From NCBI GenBank assembly GCA_016868915.1, contig VGFL01000012.1, positions 1 through 44,807 on the forward strand: a stretch of DNA of 44,807 nucleotides, written 5' to 3'. Numbering within the stretch: the stretch's first letter is position 1; each line of letters starts with the position of its first letter. Below, piece by piece: positions 29,246 to 38,619 of the stretch. A model generated the notes under the pieces. The model was not told the DNA's origin. It saw only the letters and a list, made by a program, of their open reading frames with translations, and did no database searches. Source of the stretch: Bacteroidota bacterium (GTDB taxonomy: Bacteria > Bacteroidota > Bacteroidia > Flavobacteriales_D > Crocinitomicaceae). A program made the translations under genes and the position numbers.

Positions 29246-30385
29246 TTATTTCAGAATTTCTCTTGATATAACTAGTTTCTGTATTTCGGAAGTGCCTTCA
29301 CCAATAGTCATTAGTTTCGAATCGCGTAAAAACTTTTCAGCTGGGTATTCCTTCGTGTAACCATACCCCCCCATAATTTGAACGGCTTCATTTCCGCATT
29401 TTACAGCTATCTCAGATGCAAAATATTTGGCATATGCTCCCTGTTTAGTCACCGGTTGTTTTTTATTTTTAAGATCCGCTGCTTGGAATGTAAGAAGCTC
29501 AGCTGCTTTAACTTCCGTTGCCATATCTGCTAATTTGAATCCGATGGCCTGAAAATTTGCAATTGGTTGACCAAACTGTTCTCTTTCTTTTGCATATTTT
29601 AAAGAGGCCTCATAAGCTCCGCGGGCAATACCACAACTTAATGCTGCAATAGAAATTCTCCCTCCATCCAATATTTGCATCGCCTGTTTGAATCCCGTTC
29701 CAACTTGTCCAATTACATTTGCTTCAGGAATCCGAACGTTATCAAAAATCAACTCAGCAGTTTCACTTGCCCTAACTCCCAACTTTTCTTTAATTTTTAC
29801 CGCTGAGTATCCGGGAGTTCCCTTTTCAATAATGAAAGCCGTGATTCCATTACTATCCAACAGGTCGCCTGTCCGAATTAAAATTACAGCAATATCACCT
29901 GTTAATCCGTGGGTTATCCAGTTTTTTGACCCATTAATGACCCATTCATTCCCCTCTTTAACAGCCGTGCATTTCATCCGCATCGCATCAGAACCCGTAT
30001 TGGCCTCGGTTAATCCCCAAGCTCCTATCCACTCACCAGATGCTAGTTTTGGTAAATATTTTTTCTTTTGTTCTTCGGAACCATGATAGTAAATATGACC
30101 TGCACATAATGAGTTGTGTGCAGCTACACTCAATCCAATTCCGCCACAAACTTTTCCTAATTCCATTAAAGCCGTTGCATATTCAAAATAACCAAAACCA
30201 GCGCCACCATATTCTTCTGGAATAAAAATACCAAGTAGACCAAGTTCACCCATTTTTTTCATAACATCTAGTGGAAAATGTTCTTCGGCATCCCATTTTT
30301 TGTAATTCGGCCTAATTTCCTTTTCCGCAAAATCTCTCACCATTTGGGCAATCATTTCTTGGTTTTCATTGTATTCAAAATGCAT
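29246..30385 (-). CDS. Acyl-CoA dehydrogenase
   Basis: 'LTEANTGSDAMRMKCTAVKEGNEWVINGSKNWITHG', 'YAKEREQFGQPIANFQAIGFKLADMATE', 'QIMGGYGYTKEYPAEKFLRDSKLMTIGEGTSEIQKLVISR'. Confidence 0.96.
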   Translation of the reverse strand: MHFEYNENQEMIAQMVRDFAEKEIRPNYKKWDAEEHFPLDVMKKMGELGLLGIFIPEEYGGAGFGYFEYATALMELGKVCGGIGLSVAAHNSLCAGHIYYHGSEEQKKKYLPKLASGEWIGAWGLTEANTGSDAMRMKCTAVKEGNEWVINGSKNWITHGLTGDIAVILIRTGDLLDSNGITAFIIEKGTPGYSAVKIKEKLGVRASETAELIFDNVRIPEANVIGQVGTGFKQAMQILDGGRISIAALSCGIARGAYEASLKYAKEREQFGQPIANFQAIGFKLADMATEVKAAELLTFQAADLKNKKQPVTKQGAYAKYFASEIAVKCGNEAVQIMGGYGYTKEYPAEKFLRDSKLMTIGEGTSEIQKLVISREILK

Positions 30386-30401
30386 TTTTCTTTCCTTCTT
30401 A

Positions 30402-30932
30402 TTAATATGTTACTAAACTATAAATTTGATTCGTTTGTTTTGTGAGCTTTTCAATTCCGTTGAGAAAACTCAGATTTACAAGAAAATTAAAACCCACAAC
30501 TTTTCCTCCACATTTTTGAATCAACTCGGCAGCTGCGGATGCAGAGCCTCCTGTTGCCAATAGATCATCGTGAATAAGAACACGTTGCCCTTGTTTGACC
30601 GCATCCGTATGCATTTCAATAACAGCACTGCCATATTCCAAATCATATGAATGACTGATTTTATTGTAGGGTAATTTTCCTTGCTTTCTTATTAAAATAA
30701 AAGGAATACCAAGACGAATAGCCATAGGATAACCAAATAAAAAACCCCTACTCTCAACACCTGCGATTGCCTCTATTCCGTGCGAAGAATAAAATTGCAC
30801 CAAATGATCTAATACTTCAGCGGATAGGGTTGGATCGAGCATTATGGTTGAGATGTCCTTGAAAAGAATTCCTGGTTTTGGGAAGTCTTTAACATCACGG
30901 ATAACCGCTTTTAACTTTTCTTCAATTGACAT
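30402..30932 (-). CDS. apt: Adenine phosphoribosyltransferase
   Basis: 'IRDVKDFPKPGILFKDISTIMLDP', 'GVESRGFLFGYPMAIRLGIPFILIRKQGKLP', 'VLIHDDLLATGGSASAAAELI'. Confidence 0.97.
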   Translation of the reverse strand: MSIEEKLKAVIRDVKDFPKPGILFKDISTIMLDPTLSAEVLDHLVQFYSSHGIEAIAGVESRGFLFGYPMAIRLGIPFILIRKQGKLPYNKISHSYDLEYGSAVIEMHTDAVKQGQRVLIHDDLLATGGSASAAAELIQKCGGKVVGFNFLVNLSFLNGIEKLTKQTNQIYSLVTY

Positions 30933-30933
30933 A

Positions 30934-31806
30934 CTACAAAGATAAGTAGGGTTTTAATTTTTCAAAACATTCTTCATCAATTAAAACAGATTCTTTTATC
31001 TCATCGATTGCGGTATAGCCTTGTTTTCTTTCACGTATTTTTATAATTGAATTTGCGATGTTCCAATTTAAATATGGATGCTTTTTCAAGTCTTCAATTG
31101 TAATTGAGTTTAATTTTAATTTGGAAATCTTCTCAATATTAACCATTACATATGGTTCTATTTGTAGAAATTTTTCCACGTCAATTTTCCAAACTTCCAA
31201 TAATTGTTCGGATTTCGTGAATCCCCCTAAGCGCGTTCTGTAATTAATAATCCATTTGGCAAAATACTCTCCGATACCAGGAATTTTTACCAAATCTTCT
31301 TGAGATGCAGTGTTTAATTCAACTAGAATCTTAGGTTTTTCAGTTTTGGTGTCTGATTTTTTAATAGGGTTTTCTGATTTTTCAAATATTGGATAGTAGG
31401 TAGAATCCTTTATCAGTTCGAATAGCTCATCAGATAGTACAAAAACGCGCTTAAGGTCTTCATTTGATTTAATCCCACGAGAGGTGAATTTCAATACAAC
31501 ATTTGCTTGTTTTTCGCTTAAGCCTAATTGCATCCAATCCTTCAACTCATATTGATTTGGGTCAAATTTTGAAGGAGGAACATTGTATCGACTCTTATTA
31601 CCGCCTTGGTCAAAAAAGCTTGATTTTTTATTCTTCTTATATTTTGCTATTTTATTTTTTAATTCGGTAATTTCTGATTCAGAAATTTTAATACTTGATT
31701 CTGTGCGATCCATTGCAAGTAATAGTCGTGGAATGTATACAATAATAATTGATACAATAATAACCCATACAAGCGCTTGTCTATTTCTTTTGGAGATGTA
31801 GGGCAT
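30934..31806 (-). CDS. Helix-hairpin-helix (ComEA-like) membrane-anchored protein
   Basis: N-terminal TM and HhH motifs 'VELNTASQEDLVKIPGIGEYFAKWIINYRTRLGGF'. Confidence 0.88.
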   Translation of the reverse strand: MPYISKRNRQALVWVIIVSIIIVYIPRLLLAMDRTESSIKISESEITELKNKIAKYKKNKKSSFFDQGGNKSRYNVPPSKFDPNQYELKDWMQLGLSEKQANVVLKFTSRGIKSNEDLKRVFVLSDELFELIKDSTYYPIFEKSENPIKKSDTKTEKPKILVELNTASQEDLVKIPGIGEYFAKWIINYRTRLGGFTKSEQLLEVWKIDVEKFLQIEPYVMVNIEKISKLKLNSITIEDLKKHPYLNWNIANSIIKIRERKQGYTAIDEIKESVLIDEECFEKLKPYLSL

Positions 31807-31811
31807 TGATC

Positions 31812-31949
31812 TTATTCAGCATCATTCTCCGAAAAGGAATCTGGTTCCTGCTTACTTGGAGTTTTTAAGATTTTCAAAAAGAAATAGACCGTTATAATCG
31901 TTACAAAAATTTCAGTAACGAGCATCATTATTAATCCCTCCGTGCTCAT
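31812..31949 (-). CDS. 45-aa single-TM microprotein, candidate MetS-like NSS transporter small subunit
   Basis: Not in ORF track; MSTEGLIMMLVTEIFVTIITVYFFLKILKTPSKQEPDSFSENDAE*; start codon overlaps the NSS stop codon (ATGA). Confidence 0.7.
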   Translation of the reverse strand: MSTEGLIMMLVTEIFVTIITVYFFLKILKTPSKQEPDSFSENDAE

Positions 31950-33718
31950 GATTTTTTTAATTTAATTTTTCGACTGGCTAGATATACTAGGTAAGCAATT
32001 CCAATCCATAGGATAAGTAAAAGACCCCTACTTATGTTTTTAAAAAGCATATTTTTATTTTCACTTTGAATTTTGGATATTCTGTAGTTATTATCTGTCA
32101 TTATTTTTGATAATTCGCGTTCTTTTTTAATCAAAAGATAGGTTGAAAATGAAATCAGTTTATTTGTGTCCAATTTTTCAATTGAAGTAGTACTACTTAA
32201 GTATTCTGGTTTAAAATCACTCTTTTTCAAGAGTAGCTTCTGCTGCTCTTCTGATTTCTTTTTCATTTCATTGGCATTTTCATAAAATGCTATATTCTCT
32301 TTTGATTTATCATGATTTATGGTGCTTACTATGTCTGGAATACTGTTGATGAATACCCAGCCCAAAAGAATAGGAGTAACATATTTAATTATATACTTAA
32401 AAATAACTGGCACTTTAATGTCGGCTCCTTGGTTGATTTCATTCCATCCGTCTTTCATTCCAAAAATCCAGGCGAATAAAATTATTTCGAAAAGAGCTAA
32501 AATCACGAGAGAAACAGTGCCTGCCCAATAGTCATATTCATCAAATACTCCGTTATTGAAAAAAAGTACAGTGGGTAAACCAAGTAAAAATACGGCTACT
32601 CCAAATGCCCAAGCAGCATTCTTTTCTTTCCAATTAAATTTGTCTTTTAAAAAATCCATAACAGGCATTCCCATCGCCAACGAAGATGTTATTCCTGCGA
32701 AAAATAATAACCCAAACCAAGCAACACCTGCAATTACTCCTAGAAGGCTACCCCATTGTTCGAAAAGATAGGGAAGTGTTTTAAATCCAAGACCAAGACC
32801 ACCACCTTCGCTTAGTAATTCTTTCATTCCATCAATTCCTAAATAACCAACTGCAATTGGAATGATAATAGCAGAACCAAGAACGATTTCTACAAAACCA
32901 TTCATCCAACCAGCACTCATTGCATTTAAGGCAATATCATCTTTTCTCTTTACAAAGGAGGAATAACACTGAATGGACCCCATTCCAATAGATAAGGTGA
33001 AAAATATTTGACCTGCAGCAGCTAGCCACACTTTGGCATCCCAAATTGTTGAGTAATCCGGTGTCCAGAGAAAGTTAAGTCCTAGTGTACCATCGTACAA
33101 TGCTCCATTTTCGCCTGCTCGTAAGGTTATTGCTTTAAATGCTAAGAAAGCTCCGAAAATAAGAAGTAAAGGCATACCGATTTTCGCTGCTTTTTCTACT
33201 CCACCGCTAAGACCTTTCGATAAAATCCATGTGTTCAATAAAAGACAAATCAACCAAAAAATTATCGGTTCAATAGTTCCAAGTGAAACATAATTCCCAA
33301 AGAAATTTGCTACTTCAGGTTGAGTTTTCCCTCCGAAAGAATCAGCAATTGAATGCCATACATAAGATAAAGTCCAAGATTCTAAATAACAATAGTAGGC
33401 AGCTACAGCTAAATTGGTGAAAATTCCAAAAACACCTACATATTTCCAGAGGGCTCTTTTATCCATGGAGTCAAAAATGAATGGAGTTGAATGATGGCCT
33501 TTACTTCCCCCAAATCGACCAATGGACCACTCAACAAATAAAAGTGGAATTCCCATGAGAAGAAAACAAACGAGATAAGGAATGATAAACGCACCACCAC
33601 CGTTTTCAATTGCTTGAACGGGGAAACGCAAAAAATTCCCTAAACCAACTGCATTTCCGGCCATTGCCAAAACGAGCCCCACTCGAGAACCCCAACCACT
33701 TGAATCTTTTAATGCCAT
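31946..33718 (-). CDS. Sodium-dependent transporter, NSS/SNF family
   Basis: 'WGSRVGLVLAMAGNAVGLGNFLRFPVQAIENGGGAFIIPYLVCFLLMGIPLLFVEWSIGRFGG' is diagnostic. Confidence 0.96.
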   Translation of the reverse strand: MALKDSSGWGSRVGLVLAMAGNAVGLGNFLRFPVQAIENGGGAFIIPYLVCFLLMGIPLLFVEWSIGRFGGSKGHHSTPFIFDSMDKRALWKYVGVFGIFTNLAVAAYYCYLESWTLSYVWHSIADSFGGKTQPEVANFFGNYVSLGTIEPIIFWLICLLLNTWILSKGLSGGVEKAAKIGMPLLLIFGAFLAFKAITLRAGENGALYDGTLGLNFLWTPDYSTIWDAKVWLAAAGQIFFTLSIGMGSIQCYSSFVKRKDDIALNAMSAGWMNGFVEIVLGSAIIIPIAVGYLGIDGMKELLSEGGGLGLGFKTLPYLFEQWGSLLGVIAGVAWFGLLFFAGITSSLAMGMPVMDFLKDKFNWKEKNAAWAFGVAVFLLGLPTVLFFNNGVFDEYDYWAGTVSLVILALFEIILFAWIFGMKDGWNEINQGADIKVPVIFKYIIKYVTPILLGWVFINSIPDIVSTINHDKSKENIAFYENANEMKKKSEEQQKLLLKKSDFKPEYLSSTTSIEKLDTNKLISFSTYLLIKKERELSKIMTDNNYRISKIQSENKNMLFKNISRGLLLILWIGIAYLVYLASRKIKLKKS

Positions 33719-33814
33719 ATTTTTTTATTTGTAAGCTTGGTAAAGATAACAAATCCAATTAATTTTCAATATTTGAAATGAAAAATACAAAATTCAGTTT
33801 TCAAACAAATAAGA

Positions 33815-34528
33815 TTAATCTTTGGAAATTTCGTCTATGGAAATTTGATTAATTAAGCTTTCTAATATGCCATCAATTCGCTTTCTTTCTTTTTCCCAAG
33901 TATTTTTAAAATTGTTCGAATTAATGGAAAATATAGCTACACCATTTTCTAATTCATAAAAGCCTGCTAGTGCAATTGTTCCATTTAAGGTACCTGTTTT
34001 TGCATAGATTTTTCCTTGATGATTTAGTAGCCGTTTTTGCAATGTTCCTGGTCTGCCAGGTTGCGCCATTAATGTTTTAAAAATGTTATAAAACTTATCA
34101 GTATAGATTTTTTCTAGTAAGCTCACCTGCAAATCACAAGTTGTCCGATTATTTTTATTTAATCCTGATCCATCGAAAATGATAAAGTTCTCATCAGTAA
34201 TTCCTTGAATTTGATTTTCAATAAGGTAGTTTTTTAACACCCCAGTGCCACCCGAAAGTATAAATAAACTGTCGGCCTTGTCATTATCACTTTTCATTAG
34301 AATAGTTCGGATACACTCATCTGTTGTATATCCTTGATTAAAACTCATCCATGAAACAAATAATTTCAATGTTGAGGCTGGCGCTAAAGGTAAATCTGAA
34401 AATTGTTTAGAAACAACTCTTGATGAATCATTATAAGGGAAATACTTCATTAAATAAGCTGTGGTTTGTGCAATGCCAACTTTTAAAAAAAGTGTAACAA
34501 ACAAAAAAATATAAACTAAACCCTTCAT
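33815..34528 (-). CDS. Minimal D-Ala-D-Ala carboxypeptidase/PBP4 (S13)-like protein
   Basis: Signal peptide; S52-TLK (SxxK), S80-D-N (SxN), 'FDGSGLN' and K177-T-G in only 237 aa. Confidence 0.78.
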   Translation of the reverse strand: MKGLVYIFLFVTLFLKVGIAQTTAYLMKYFPYNDSSRVVSKQFSDLPLAPASTLKLFVSWMSFNQGYTTDECIRTILMKSDNDKADSLFILSGGTGVLKNYLIENQIQGITDENFIIFDGSGLNKNNRTTCDLQVSLLEKIYTDKFYNIFKTLMAQPGRPGTLQKRLLNHQGKIYAKTGTLNGTIALAGFYELENGVAIFSINSNNFKNTWEKERKRIDGILESLINQISIDEISKD

Positions 34529-34630
34529 TTAAACTTTTCATTTAGAAAATAAAAGTAACAATCAATTAAAATGCTTTTTCGAGAACTAATTCTAGTTTCA
34601 AACAGGTAATTTTTGAAAAAAATATTATAC

Positions 34631-35797
34631 TTATTTTTTTCTCAAAACTCGTGGTAAAATCCAAGCACCAATAAATAGATATGGAAAATAAGATATCAAG
34701 CGCCAAATAATGGCCATACCTGCTAATAAAACCGTTGACCCCGAAAAAGATACAAGTAGTTCACCAAATGCATACTCAGCAACGCCACTTGCACCGGGAG
34801 TTGGGCTTACCAACATAAATAACCACAAAACGAATTGTTTGCCAAGAATTAATACGTGATCGTACAAACTCAAATCTAAAAATGCTTGAAGTATGGCATT
34901 TATAACTAGGTACCGAGAAATCCAACTACCACAAGTAATTAAAAAAACTTTTATCCAAGCTGTAAAAGTTTCTTTCTTCATTTCTTTTGAAGTTACTATA
35001 ATATCATCCCCTGTTTGAATAGCTTTTGTTTTCCATCTTTTTAAAAAGGGTAAACTAAACAAACCACTGAGTAACCTTTTTGAAAATGAGGGCCATATAA
35101 ATAAGGCCACAAAAAGTAAAAAGGCGGCAATTGCGATAAATGTATATCCCGTCCAAAAAACAACCTGCAACGCTTGAGAACCAAAATATGTGACAGGAAA
35201 TAAATCAGCTGAGGAAATAAAAAAAAATGTAATGGGAATCATCATTACATAGAATAGATTATCCATCATGGTCGATATAAAAACAATCGCAGTTGATCTA
35301 CCGAGTGCAATTTTTTCCTTGTTTAGAATAAACATGGCCACTGCAGCCCCGCCAACAACACCCGGTGAAAGAGAAGATGCAAATTCCCACAACATGATTA
35401 CCGAAAAACTCTTTCTCCAAGTTAATTGCTCATTGGTAAGTAGTCGAATTCGCCACATGTAGAAAAAATCTCGTCCTACCATGAAAAGCAAAGCCATAAA
35501 AATCCAGAAAAAAGTTTTTTCCGTCCAGCATATAGCTAATAAAACATCCGAAAGTGATTCTCTTTTGTAATCTCCCGATTCATCTAATTTAAAATCAATT
35601 GCTTGTGAAAGGTCTACAACTTTATTATGATTACCATCGATCCAACGATGTGTCCCATTCCCGCTTCCAACTTTTACAAAACGTATTTCACTTAAAGAAC
35701 GATAAAGCATAAAAGACGCAACAGATAAACCCAAAAAAATTGCGGTCCATATTTTCCATTTTTGGAATGAAGATTTTATAATATCTTGATTACTCAT
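34631..35797 (-). CDS. Lysylphosphatidylglycerol synthase TM-region family protein (UPF0104)
   Basis: 'EFASSLSPGVVGGAAVAMFILNKEKIALGRSTAIVFISTMMDNLFY', 'SPTPGASGVAEYAFGELL', 'IIWRLISYFPYLFIGAWILPRVLRK'. Confidence 0.88.
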   Translation of the reverse strand: MSNQDIIKSSFQKWKIWTAIFLGLSVASFMLYRSLSEIRFVKVGSGNGTHRWIDGNHNKVVDLSQAIDFKLDESGDYKRESLSDVLLAICWTEKTFFWIFMALLFMVGRDFFYMWRIRLLTNEQLTWRKSFSVIMLWEFASSLSPGVVGGAAVAMFILNKEKIALGRSTAIVFISTMMDNLFYVMMIPITFFFISSADLFPVTYFGSQALQVVFWTGYTFIAIAAFLLFVALFIWPSFSKRLLSGLFSLPFLKRWKTKAIQTGDDIIVTSKEMKKETFTAWIKVFLITCGSWISRYLVINAILQAFLDLSLYDHVLILGKQFVLWLFMLVSPTPGASGVAEYAFGELLVSFSGSTVLLAGMAIIWRLISYFPYLFIGAWILPRVLRKK

Positions 35798-37343
35798 CTT
35801 TGGGAACTAATTCTGTTTTAATGTCCCAATTTGCGCGAACTTTGATCGGAGTTGAAAACCATAGTACATTTTCTGGCTCATTTTTCATATCCGTATCCCA
35901 ACCATCCCATCGATTGTTTTGATTTTTATCACGAATAACCCGAAAGGTATATTCAGCTGGAACAAGTTCTGAAAAATCAATTGTCTGATTCAATTCTCGT
36001 CTTTTGCTTACCAGAATTCTCCCATTAAGTAAAAGTTGAATAATATCGTTCTGATCTAATTTTGAAACATCAACTTTTAAAACACCTAATTCTCGCGACG
36101 TGAAAACAGAGATAGCCGTTTTCAAACGATCAGATTTTAAATTTGTCTTTCCTGTTATTGCCTCCTTTAAAAATAAAATTTCCAATTCCTTAGCAGAATT
36201 TTTTTCAAATTTTAATAGTAATTGATTCCCTTTGACATCAATTGATTCAATTTTAATCGTGTCTTTTGAAGACTTGTCAATACAACTAATTTTCTTGTCA
36301 TCAATCACAGATATAAAATCAGTTAATTCAAAAGAAATGAAAGAATCAGGAGTGATCCAATTGGTAGTTGCTTTTATTTTTATCGAAGTGATTTCATTTC
36401 CTGATGTTTCCAATCTTGCTGAATCAAGAATGAGCGAATTTTGTTTTACATATAGTTTATTGGATGAATTTGTTTTCGTATTGTAGGCCAAAATTAAACT
36501 ATCATTTCCTTTCAATTCAATATCAGTTTCAGGGAGAATAGTATTTTCAGTAAAGAAAAACTTAAGGTCATTTTCTTTTTTATTCAGACCCACACCAATT
36601 AGTCCTGGTTCAACAACAACGGCATTTCGAAAGATTCGTTTGAATTCGGGCTGAGCCAATCTTAACGGAATAGTATCGATGATACTATCAGACAATTCAA
36701 GAACTTCTTTTCGGAATGCCACTCTCTCCATTGAATCGTATTTTCCATTTAAATTTTTATCCTCCCAACTTTTTACATTATATGAACCTGATTTAACATA
36801 AGAAAATCTTACCCAACCCTGCTCGTTTGTCTTTTGCAAATATTTTGGATCTCCATCAAGCGGATCAAACAATCCAACGAATATTTTTTTGAGTGGTTGT
36901 CCGTCGAAGGCATCTACTATTTTGGTTTGAAAATAAGCGGAGTCTAGTGAAGGTCCGGTTGAAAAAACAAGGACCATTAAGGAATCGTTTCCTTCATTTA
37001 TATCTTTGACCGTTGAATTTAATATAAGTTGGTAGGTTGTATTGGATTGTAACGTATCCAAAAATTCAATTTGTAATTTCTTCGCAGAGGAACTTATTTT
37101 TATTCGTGTGTGATTAGGAGTTATTGAAACTGTATTTTGAGGATTATTTAATGTAAAATACTCATCGAAAGTCAATTCAATCTTATTTTCTTTGAAATTT
37201 ACTGCCCCGTTCTCCACAGATGACTTTACCATCCTTGGAGGAATTTCGTCCTTCTTGCCACCATCAATGATTCCAACTTGAGCGCAAGATGAAACAAGAC
37301 CTAAAAAAAGCCCGATTATAAAATAGCTCCTAACCAAGCGCAT
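35790..37343 (-). CDS. Lipoprotein with N-terminal SbsA-type Ig-like domain
   Basis: Lipobox 'LVSSCAQVG', 'DGGKKDEIPPRMVKSSVENGAVNFKENKIELTFDEYFTLNNPQNTVSITP', 'YNVKSWEDKNLNGKYD'. Confidence 0.82.
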   Translation of the reverse strand: MRLVRSYFIIGLFLGLVSSCAQVGIIDGGKKDEIPPRMVKSSVENGAVNFKENKIELTFDEYFTLNNPQNTVSITPNHTRIKISSSAKKLQIEFLDTLQSNTTYQLILNSTVKDINEGNDSLMVLVFSTGPSLDSAYFQTKIVDAFDGQPLKKIFVGLFDPLDGDPKYLQKTNEQGWVRFSYVKSGSYNVKSWEDKNLNGKYDSMERVAFRKEVLELSDSIIDTIPLRLAQPEFKRIFRNAVVVEPGLIGVGLNKKENDLKFFFTENTILPETDIELKGNDSLILAYNTKTNSSNKLYVKQNSLILDSARLETSGNEITSIKIKATTNWITPDSFISFELTDFISVIDDKKISCIDKSSKDTIKIESIDVKGNQLLLKFEKNSAKELEILFLKEAITGKTNLKSDRLKTAISVFTSRELGVLKVDVSKLDQNDIIQLLLNGRILVSKRRELNQTIDFSELVPAEYTFRVIRDKNQNNRWDGWDTDMKNEPENVLWFSTPIKVRANWDIKTELVPKDE

Positions 37344-37795
37344 AATTCTTCTAAATATTTTTGATCAATCTCGTCAAAATCATTGAGCTTGTCGCTATCC
37401 ACATCTAAAACTCCAACTACTGTATTTTCTTTATGAATTGTCACCACAATTTCACTTTTAGATTGTGAGCTGCAAGCTATGTGACCGGGAAATTCATCTA
37501 CATTTGGTACTAGGATGGTTTCATTGTTTTTCCATGCTGTTCCGCAAACTCCTTTTCCGAAAGCAATTCGCGAACATGCAACAGGACCTTGGAATGGACC
37601 AAGTACCAATTCCTCATTTTCAACCAAGTAAAATCCCACCCAGAAAAAACCGAAGAATCCTTTCAATCCTGCAGTTACATTTGCCAAATTTGCAATTCTA
37701 TTTGTTTCATTCCCCACTAAATATTTTAGCTGAGTAAGAAGTTCTTCGTATTGTTCAGACTTCGTTGTTCCGTTTTTGATTAATGTTTCTGCCAT
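37316..37795 (-). CDS. GAF-domain free methionine-(R)-sulfoxide reductase (fRMsr/MsrC-like)
   Basis: 'NLANVTAGLKGFFGFFWVGFYLV' and three Cys in 'GPVACSRIAFGKGVCGTAWKNNETILVPNVDEFPGHIACSSQSKSEIVV'. Confidence 0.88.
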   Translation of the reverse strand: MAETLIKNGTTKSEQYEELLTQLKYLVGNETNRIANLANVTAGLKGFFGFFWVGFYLVENEELVLGPFQGPVACSRIAFGKGVCGTAWKNNETILVPNVDEFPGHIACSSQSKSEIVVTIHKENTVVGVLDVDSDKLNDFDEIDQKYLEELCAWLGAIL

Positions 37796-37796
37796 A

Positions 37797-38555
37797 TCAA
37801 ATCCAGGTTAGAAATTCAGATTCTCGCTCATTCGGAACAAAGAAATAATCACCTTCTTCTCTTTGATTGCCTACTTCCTTTATAAATTGATAATTGGCAA
37901 TGCCATATTGTTGGTAACTGTTTCTGGAAAAAAGATTTAGTATTTCTTCCCTGTTTTCAATACTAATTTCAAGTTGAATAAATGGTTTAAATTTTTGAAT
38001 AATGGGTTCTATTTCTTTAAAAACTACTCCCTCAAATCCCTCAATATCACATTTAATGTAATCTAGTTTGGTCAAATCTTTTAATAATTCTGATCCTCGA
38101 ACAATTGCCACTTCTTGGTTGTCGTATTTTTGTAATTCAGCGTCATTCTTCGCAATATGAGGAAGGCCGGTTCGAATCATTCCGTTATCCGATGGCAAAA
38201 CCATGACTGTTTTTCCTTCTTCCATGCCAAGTGCAACATTATACGTTTTAACGTGACTAAATTTAGATAAAAAACCGGTTAATACCTCGTAAAAAAGCGG
38301 AATTGGTTCAATGGAAATCACTTTGCCATGAGGTGTAAGTCGCGCAAAATTTTTAGAAAAATAACCGAGATTCGCACCAATATCCACTACAACAAAATCC
38401 GGTTGAATTACTTTTTTAATCACATAATGGTATTTGAAAGCTTGTTTTCCCTTCAATAGATTTAAGTCATACATCCAATAAAACACAATGTGCAGCAACT
38501 TCAAGTAGTTTTTTGGACTAAGGATTCGGTAGAGAAGTCGCTTTGCAAAATTCAT
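37797..38555 (-). CDS. FkbM family methyltransferase
   Basis: 'FVVVDIGANLGYFSKNFARLTPHGKVISIEPIP', 'LDYIKCDIEGFEGVVFKEIEPII'. Confidence 0.9.
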   Translation of the reverse strand: MNFAKRLLYRILSPKNYLKLLHIVFYWMYDLNLLKGKQAFKYHYVIKKVIQPDFVVVDIGANLGYFSKNFARLTPHGKVISIEPIPLFYEVLTGFLSKFSHVKTYNVALGMEEGKTVMVLPSDNGMIRTGLPHIAKNDAELQKYDNQEVAIVRGSELLKDLTKLDYIKCDIEGFEGVVFKEIEPIIQKFKPFIQLEISIENREEILNLFSRNSYQQYGIANYQFIKEVGNQREEGDYFFVPNERESEFLTWI

Positions 38556-38619
38556 GTGTAATTTTGAGAAACGAAGTTACGATTTTTGGTAGAATTTAGG
38601 TTTTATTTTAACCGCAAGT

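Noticed and set aside
29688-30086. 132-aa plus-strand ORF antisense to acyl-CoA dehydrogenase
   Set aside because: Shadow ORF caused by codon usage of the real gene.
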